This document shows, one piece after another, positions 57,840 through 64,000 of a DNA stretch of 64,000 bases. The stretch is from the NCBI GenBank assembly GCA_021613375.1, contig CM038720.1, positions 10,159,462-10,223,461 of the forward strand. Reading direction: 5' to 3'. Numbering within the stretch: position 1 is the first letter of the stretch; every line of letters begins with the position of its first letter. Source of the DNA: Megaleporinus macrocephalus (lineage: Eukaryota > Chordata > Actinopteri > Characiformes > Anostomidae). The position numbers were made by a program, and so were the translations under genes. The notes beneath the pieces are model-generated. The model ran no database searches. It was not told the DNA's origin and worked only from the letters and a program-made list of their open reading frames with translations.

Positions 57840-58735
57840 GTTTGGACAAAATACTGTCAGGATGCAGTCAGGCTTAGACAGTGTTGTGTTGGGTTACGGT
57901 CGAATTTAGACAGAATTGTTTAGGTGACAGTTGAGTTTGGATAGAACTGTGTTTGTTTCAGTGGAGTTTGAGCAGAATTGTATTGATTTCAGTGGAATTT
58001 GACCAGAATTGTATTGATTTCAGTGGAATTTGACCAGAATAATGTTGGGTTACAGGCGAGTTTGGACAGAATTGTAACAGGTTATAATGGAGTTCGAACA
58101 GAATTGTGTTGGTTTCAGTTGAGTTTGAACAGAATTATGTTGGTTTCAGTTGAGTTTGAACAGAATTGTGTTGGTTTCAGTTGAGTTTGAACAGAATTGT
58201 GTTGGTTTCAGTGGAGTTTGAACACAATTGTGTTGGTTTCAGTGGAGTTTGAACACAATTGTGTTGGTTTCAGTGGAGTTTGGACAGAATTGTATTAGGT
58301 TACAGTTGAGTTTTAACAGAATTTTATTGTTTCAGTGGAGTTTCGACAGAGTTGTGTTGGTTTCAGTGGACTTTGAACATAATTGTTTTGGTTTCAGTGG
58401 AGTCTGAACAGAATTGTATTGTTTCAGTGGAGTTTGAGCAGAATAATGTTGGGTTACAGGCGAGTTTAGACAGAATTGTAACAGGTTATAATGGAGTTTG
58501 AACATAATTGTTTTGGTTTCAGTGGAGTTTGAACAGAATTGTTTTGGTTTCAGTGGAATCTGAACAGAATTGTATTGGTTTCAGTGGAGTTTGAGCAGAA
58601 TAATGTTGGGTTACAGGCGAGTTTAGACAGAATTGTATTTTTTCAGTGGAGTTTGAGCAAAATAATGTTGGGTTACAGGTGCGTTTGAACATAATTGTAT
58701 TGGTTTCAGTGGAGTTTGAACATAATTGTGAAGTA
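57840..58735 (+). repeat. 31-bp minisatellite (G/T-rich strand)
   Basis: About 27 units of GAATTGTGTTGGTTTCAGTG + GAGTTTGAACA, with variants TTACAGGCGAGTTTAGACAG and AATAATGTTGG. Strong G+T bias on the plus strand. Confidence 0.93.
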
Positions 58736-59467
58736 GTCCCTTTTTCAAGTTGGAATTCAACAAAAACCTTTGACCAGGTGTTCCTAAGATTTTACATATA
58801 TTTGTAAATGATATATAAAAAGACACACACATTTTTGTAGTCACACATTTATGAAAATATTCAATACAAAAACACTTATAACTAGATTTGTGTGCTTCAT
58901 ATTCCACATACATCATTTCTACCTCCTCTCCGGTACTTGCACAACAGGCCGCAAGTCTACAGAGAGCAGAGCAAACAGTGGAACGGCCGTCTAGTCCCGT
59001 AAAAGTATTAGCTAAGTCATGCCTTGTTCAAGGGTACATAAACATATCTGGGTTTTTTCCGTTTCTTTGCCATATGGATTACAGCGTGTGTCCTCTAATC
59101 TCCAGGCCAGACACACCTGCTGTGGTCGGCCAGGGTGAATCAATGACATTAGTGTGCGTTTCTGTAGGCACGACTAACGAGTTTAGACAGCGAGGGTAAA
59201 CATGTTTTGCAGTGGTTAATCCTTAGAATCGCTGCCGTAGAAAAACTGCTTTGGGTTGTGAGGATTATCCACTCACCCGCCACTTTATTAGAATCCCCTG
59301 CCCTGTAACTCCGCCTTGCCTTACAGTTAGAGACTGAAGCCCATCTGTTAATGTTCATCCTTAGCCATCTCTTATCCCCTCATCAGCGGTCAGTTTCGGA
59401 CTAGAGAGCCAGTCTTGACTGGATCAGAGGCCAAGGTATTATGAGGTTGTAAATCTTGCAACGCTGC
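58736..59467. other. No recognised feature
   Basis: Mixed sequence; overlapping frames at 58888-59358 without motifs. Confidence 0.4.
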
Positions 59468-60720
59468 TATATGGCCAAAAGAATGTGGACAACGGACCAA
59501 CACACTTGGTAGATGTGCCATTCCAAAACGTTAGACATTCATCTTGAGGTTCCACTGTATTTTGGAGTGTGTCTGTGGGAATTTGCGACCATTCAGTTAA
59601 AAGAGCTTTTAAAGAGAATAGGCACTGAAGTTGTACAAGAAGGCCTGGCTTAAAATCAACCCTACCAAAGCTGTTTAGTGGGGCTGAGGTCAGGGCTTAG
59701 AACCTTGTCTATATGCACCTCGCTTGAGCACAAAGACAGTCAAGCAGGAGCAGGAAAGGGTCTTCCCCAAACTACTGCCACGTAGTTGTTAAGCATATAA
59801 TTAACAACTATCGTGTAGTGTGGAAGTACACTGCTGCAGAATTTATTTTGTTTTGTATTGCTTGTCAGTATTCTGATGTTTGCCTGCTGGCTGAGGGGTT
59901 TAGAGCTTTTCTCACAGTGGCTCAGAGGCTATTGGGCCGGCAGTTCAAGAGTCGTTCAGGCAGCCTTGACCGACCACTTGAGTAATAGTGTATCGCGGCT
60001 ATGAGTTGGCTTGGGGTCGCCAGTTTGACGTTATATCACAGCTACGTGCTATGTGGACCAGCTGCTTGGATGACACTGCAGTGCAGCTGCGGGGCTGCCT
60101 GGACCAGTGGTGATAGGCTGCATGCTTGAGCAGCACTACGCTGGGGCTACAAGGCCTTCTTTTGGTCCGGCTGCTAAAGTGATGCTGCACTGCAGCTATA
60201 TGGGTGCCTGGCCCAGCCGTTTGCGTCACGCTGCCTGGAATGGTGGTGGTCAGCTGCATAAAAACACTGGCCCTTCTCAGCTAAGGACAGGAGTAAGATG
60301 TTTAACACAGTAAGGATTCTTTCTAAACTTGAACGAGTCCCCCCCGCTAGCTGTGGGTACTGAGATTTGTTTGTATGAATTATTTTATGTATTGTTGAGT
60401 ATTTTGACTGTGAAGCGTCCTTGGTAAAGGTAAAGGCTTCACTGGAACTAAGGGGCCCAAAACCTAAAAACGTTCCAGACCGATTATCCCCCCTCCACCA
60501 AACTTTATTGTTAGCACTATGCGTTCCATTGGATCGCATTCTCCAGGCAGCCACCATTCACAGACTCATTCATGTGGCTATCAGATAGTGACACAGGATT
60601 CATTAGTCCAGAGAACACAGTCCAGTGGTGTCGTGCTTCACACCACTCCAGCCGACGCCAGGTATAGCGTGCACTGAGGCTTGTGTGCAGCCACTCAGCC
60701 ATGGAAACCCAGCGCAGCCT
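59468..60720 (-). mobile_element. Tc1-type transposon relic (interrupted)
   Basis: Left end TATATGGCCAAAAGAATGTG is the terminus of a common fish Tc1-type element. Minus strand: 60430-60720 retains transposase pieces (RRLEWCEARHHW, VKFGGGG after frame correction) and 59560-59620 encodes the C-terminal LLTEWSQIPTDTL-like block. Frames are broken repeatedly. About 630 bp of unrelated DNA (about 59801-60430) interrupts it; the transposase N-terminal side beyond 60720 is lost. Confidence 0.8.
59801..60430. other. Insert of unknown origin in the Tc1 relic
   Basis: Contains an imperfect duplication of about 60 bp spaced by about 110 bp (CACTGCAGTGCAGCTGCGGG near 60068 and GCACTGCAGCTATATGGGTG near 60186). 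No element ends or duplication were recognised. Confidence 0.4.
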
Positions 60721-62094
60721 CGATGGCCAATCTTTTTCATATCCAAGAATAAAAGCCATTACAATAACAGACTGACCTTGTCTGTAGATTTCACAGACTG
60801 CCAACACCTGCCCCAGAGAGCATTAACCGCAAAGACACAACTATTACCCAAGAGTCCAGATACAGTTCCACTTATTGGTCTCAGATATGAGCAACAGTGC
60901 CTTTTCCCAGAATGCGTTTCTTTCAAATCCTCTCCCTTGTTGTGTGTGTTGATGTTTCCTTCCCTAACCGCGACCTTTCAGCGCACGCTGATGTGTCTGC
61001 CTCATGCAGATGGAGATAGCATGTGGGCTGAAAAGCTTCTCCGCTCAGAGATGCACATCATTAATATTTGAGTTCATATATTATTAACAGCTCCAAGCCA
61101 CAGGGTCAGGATTTTGATTATAACCCACACAAATCAAAGTTTTAACGCAACACTGCTGCAAGTTTTGCCTCGCATACTGGCGTTATTGAATAATTATCAC
61201 TGGCTTCGCTGCTCGTATGCTCCTGAAGGTTACATAGTGTAGGATGTAATTAGTGGACAGCTTCTCTGCTCTCCCACAACGTAAATAGACTGCGCTGGTA
61301 GACGGCCTTTCTATAGCCAGGGTAAAAGGATAAATTCTGAAAATATGTAATGAATGTTGCAGCAAGTTACAGACCACGGATCCTTTTTTTAACTATTTCT
61401 GCCGTTAGGTCTAAGATGTTTATACATCAGAGTCTGGAAACAAGTAAGAGCATATTTAACAGAAAATTACAGCCTCAACAACTAAATAGCATTTACTTTG
61501 CTTTGTGTTGCAGTGATATAATACTGTATCTGTATCAACACAGACATATCCTTCCATCGGCACAAAGAAATTTCAAACAAGCGGAAAACAGTTTAGTGAT
61601 GTTTACTAAACTCGGATACTCAGAGATGTAAGCACGAGTGACCAAAACACACATATATAAGACAAATGACTTGAAAGTTTTGAATATTAAACAACATACA
61701 GCTTCGTTTTTGCTGAGCTGGAGAAACTGCTGGGTGCTAGTATGTACAGAACAAAGGTTTATTTACAAACTGTTCAGATCTGTTTTGAACTATTTTAGAC
61801 AATAAACAAATTTTACACTTACTAATTACTACATACTACCAATTATAGAATCGTAAAGGCAAAATAGTGCTTAATAGTATATATGATACAGGTTTTTTTT
61901 ATTATTTAATATATATATAATCCAAAAAGTATATATTACTAGTGACACAGAACATAGATTTTGCCAAAAGTAAATATTTAAATGTTATGTAATATATTGA
62001 AATAAAAAAGTAGCTGTTAAAATTAAATATAGGTTAGTTAGGCTAGATAATAGATTAGTTAGGTTTAGTTAATACACGGGATTATGTGTCAGGA
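60721..62094. other. No recognised gene
   Basis: GC-moderate to about 61350, then strongly AT-rich. The 148-codon plus frame at 60625-61071 starts inside the Tc1 relic and has no domain. Confidence 0.4.
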
Positions 62095-62230
62095 GGTGTC
62101 TTTTCTCGCAGTGGAAGGATGGACAGAAACACCTGTGGAAGTCTCTTCTCTCTCAATGATGAACGATTGAAGTGCTCCTCATCTAAAGAGGGGGTTTTGG
62201 TGGTATTCCAGGTCCTGCAGGATCCTATTT
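62095..62230 (+). repeat. Dispersed repeat, copy 2
   Basis: GATGGACAGAAACACCTGTG and a later ATTCCAGGTCCTGCAGGAT match 33640-33830 (minus). Confidence 0.45.
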
Positions 62231-62699
62231 TCTCTTTTTTTTGTTATTATTGTTTTGGAATTTTGATTTTGACTTTCCTCTTGCAATTTTAAAACAACTG
62301 TCCTAGAAATATTTCCTGATGAAATGAATGAACTGTACCTAATAGTCATTTATATTTCAGACTTTGATTTGTGGAATTCATCAACTGTCTACTGATTTCT
62401 ATTATAAGCAATTTTTAAGTCATTCAGATGTGAAATTCATTATTTTAGATCAAGAGTCAAAATTGTGTACAGTGGTGAAAAAAGTTAAAACTACCTCTAA
62501 ACTACCTCCTACATAGAAAGTTATTATGTGAAATGGTTATTAATATGCTGCCTTAGGTCTGAGCCAGTATTTCTTTAAAGCCTGTCATGGTGGAGAGGCA
62601 CGTGCAGGGTGTTCTAAGGCAAAATAGTTCCCAGAAAGCTTATTAGACCAAATATTTATACAATTTTATCACCATGAACACTTCATATATAGGGTAGGC
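62231..62699. other. AT-rich sequence, nothing recognised
   Basis: No element ends or coding signal. Confidence 0.4.
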
Positions 62700-63366
62700 C
62701 ATCATGCAGCTCCAAGACATGCTCGTTTATTAAAAAACAGCTCATACAGCTCATGGGAAACAGCAAGAAGGCATACACTAAACATAAAGAATTAAATAAA
62801 AAATACACAAATATAAACAAATTATAACATTAAAAATTAAAAGCAGATCTGAAGAGGTGGGTTTTGAGAAGTGACTTAAAACTGAACAGATCTGAACAGT
62901 CTCTCAGGGATTTTGGAATATCGTTACTAAGGGGGAGGGCAGCTATGAAGAAGGCTCTATTGCCCCAGGTCCAGTGCTTAGTCCTAATAGGAATGGACAG
63001 AAGATTGGCCTCAGAAGAGTGAAGGCTACGAGCAGGACTGTGATGATGGAGCAGGTCAGTGAGGTAGGACGGGGCCTGATTATGGAGAGCTTTATGAGTG
63101 AATAGAAGAATTTTGTATTGAATGCGTTGGGGAACAGGAAGTCAATGGAGTTTTTGAAGAACAGGTGTCATATGATCATGTAAGTGAGTGTGAGCGAGGA
63201 GATGTGCAGCTGAGTTCTGAATATATTGAAGTTTATTTAGGATTTTGTTAGATGTACCATAGGGAACGCTATTGCAGTAGTCAATTTTGGATGGAATGAA
63301 AGTATGGATCAAAGTTTCGACAGCAGTAAAGGAGAGTAATGGAAATGCTCCAAAGTAGCAAGTCAA
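62700..63366 (-). mobile_element. L2/CR1-type LINE fragment, minus strand
   Basis: 3' part of a non-LTR retrotransposon, 5'-truncated at about 63366. Codes for the end of ORF2 (see the pseudogene at 62830-63366); the 3' UTR (about 62700-62829) shares ATATAAACAAATTATAACAT and GGCATACACTAAACATAAAG with blocks at 63530-63620 and 63870-63960. Confidence 0.8.
62830..63366 (-). pseudogene. LINE ORF2 C-terminal pseudogene
   Basis: Minus-strand frame of 179 codons. Recognisable reverse-transcriptase/thumb-region motifs in order: TLIHTFIPSKIDYCNS, LNKLQYIQNSAAHLL, MTPVLQKLH, then one in-frame stop (63142-63144, TGA where the family has Trp), LPVPQRIQYKILLFTHKALH, APSYLTDLL, and the final SFKSLLKTHLFRS before TAA (62830-62832). 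The catalytic FADD-type motif lies upstream and is missing. Apart from the one stop the frame is intact, so the insertion is fairly young. Confidence 0.8.
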
Positions 63367-64000
63367 GAGTCAAGAGGCTTTTATTGTCGTTCCATCTACG
63401 TACAAGTAGACAGTGGAGTGAAATTTAATTCCTCCAGGAACAACACGGTGCAACATAGAACAAAGAGCAAACGTGCAGACAAAAGTTTTAACAATAATAA
63501 GAAGGAATAAAAGTGGGGGAGAGTGGGAAACATACAGCAGGAAGACATACACTAAACATAAAGTAAAAAATAAATAAATACATAAATAAAAAGTTCAAAT
63601 ATAAACAAATTATAACATTACAAATGAAATAATAATTAAATTAAAAATAATTAACAGACAATAGACACAGTAAACAGACAGGACAGTGCAGCAACGACAC
63701 AGCAAAAAAACTCAGGTTCCATTTACTTACATTAATAATAAATAATAATACATTTTATTTATATAGTGCTTTTCAATAAACTCAAACAAATCACAAACAA
63801 AGCAATATAAGATACAATCATTTCATAAAATATATGGTAAACGTATGAAGGAATATAAGGGGGAGGGGTGGGAAACATACAGCAGGAAGACATGCACTAA
63901 ACATAAAGTAAAAAAATAAAAAATAAATAAAAATTCCAATATAAACAAATTATAACATTACAAATTAAATAATAATTAAATTAAAAATACATTAAATAAA
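63367..64000 (-). mobile_element. LINE 3'-UTR pieces in repeated copies
   Basis: AAGAGGCTTTTATTGTCGTT at 63374 is, on the minus strand, a LINE-type end (GACAATAAAAGCCTCTTGAC). Two related blocks (63526-63650 and 63869-63990; CATACAGCAGGAAGACAT, TATAAACAAATTATAACATT) are offset by 343 bp and also match 62757-62836. TTTTATTTATATAGTGCTTT at 63754 is another widespread LINE-tail motif. AT-rich; continues beyond the window. Confidence 0.55.

Overview
This is vertebrate nuclear DNA, almost certainly from a ray-finned fish. The evidence is a V-SINE-type SINE (tRNA-like head, conserved central domain, GATG-rich tail), L2-type LINE 3' ends, Tc1/mariner transposase relics, many hAT-like non-autonomous elements with 8-bp target duplications, and long (AT)n and (GA)n microsatellites. 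An ostariophysan (characin-like) source is plausible but is only an inference. No complete protein-coding gene, rRNA gene, free-standing tRNA gene or CRISPR array can be supported. Open frames longer than 60 codons are either inside repeats or look non-coding, so the window reads as intergenic DNA or the inside of a large intron.

Layout. 0-9 kb: hAT-like relics, a fold-back repeat, one copy of a TIR element (family D) and a three-level nest at 7.27-8.40 kb (solo LTR inside V-SINE inside hAT-like MITE). 9-17 kb: a long GA tract, an intact-looking hAT MITE with target duplication, and a cluster of MITE family A. 17.2-18.5 kb: a GC-rich block with a possible minus-strand first coding exon beside a perfect RFX-type X-box. 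19-25 kb: family A inserted in hAT-like family B (both target duplications intact), a composite hAT element carrying a minisatellite, and an unnamed repeat family (G). 26.1-26.8 kb: a CpG-rich block with CCAAT boxes and a strong minus-strand splice donor, the best gene-promoter candidate here. 27.0-30.75 kb: three tandem arrays almost end to end (29-bp, 34-bp and 20-bp units). 32-37.4 kb: an intact family B copy, a tRNA-derived SINE, a fold-back transposon cut by a second 2.3-kb array of the same 20-bp unit. 38-48 kb: microsatellites, a complete fold-back transposon, a hAT element, a 463-bp-offset duplication. 49.8-60.7 kb: a 68-bp minisatellite, two Tc1/mariner relics, a second family D copy with a perfect hairpin, an L2 3' end, a family B copy, a 31-bp minisatellite. 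60.7-64 kb: mostly unrecognised sequence, then a minus-strand LINE with a broken ORF2 end and repeated LINE 3' UTR pieces.

The most unusual feature is the 20-bp minisatellite. At 29.53 kb it sits inside the tRNA-like head of a minus-strand V-SINE, and every monomer still holds a match to the pol III A-box consensus. There are about 61 copies there and about 115 more, in the same orientation, 4.4 kb away. Nested insertions with readable target duplications allow relative dating of several families. The two regulatory candidates (17.3 kb and 26.2 kb) both point leftwards on the minus strand, so any real gene would extend toward or beyond the start of the window.
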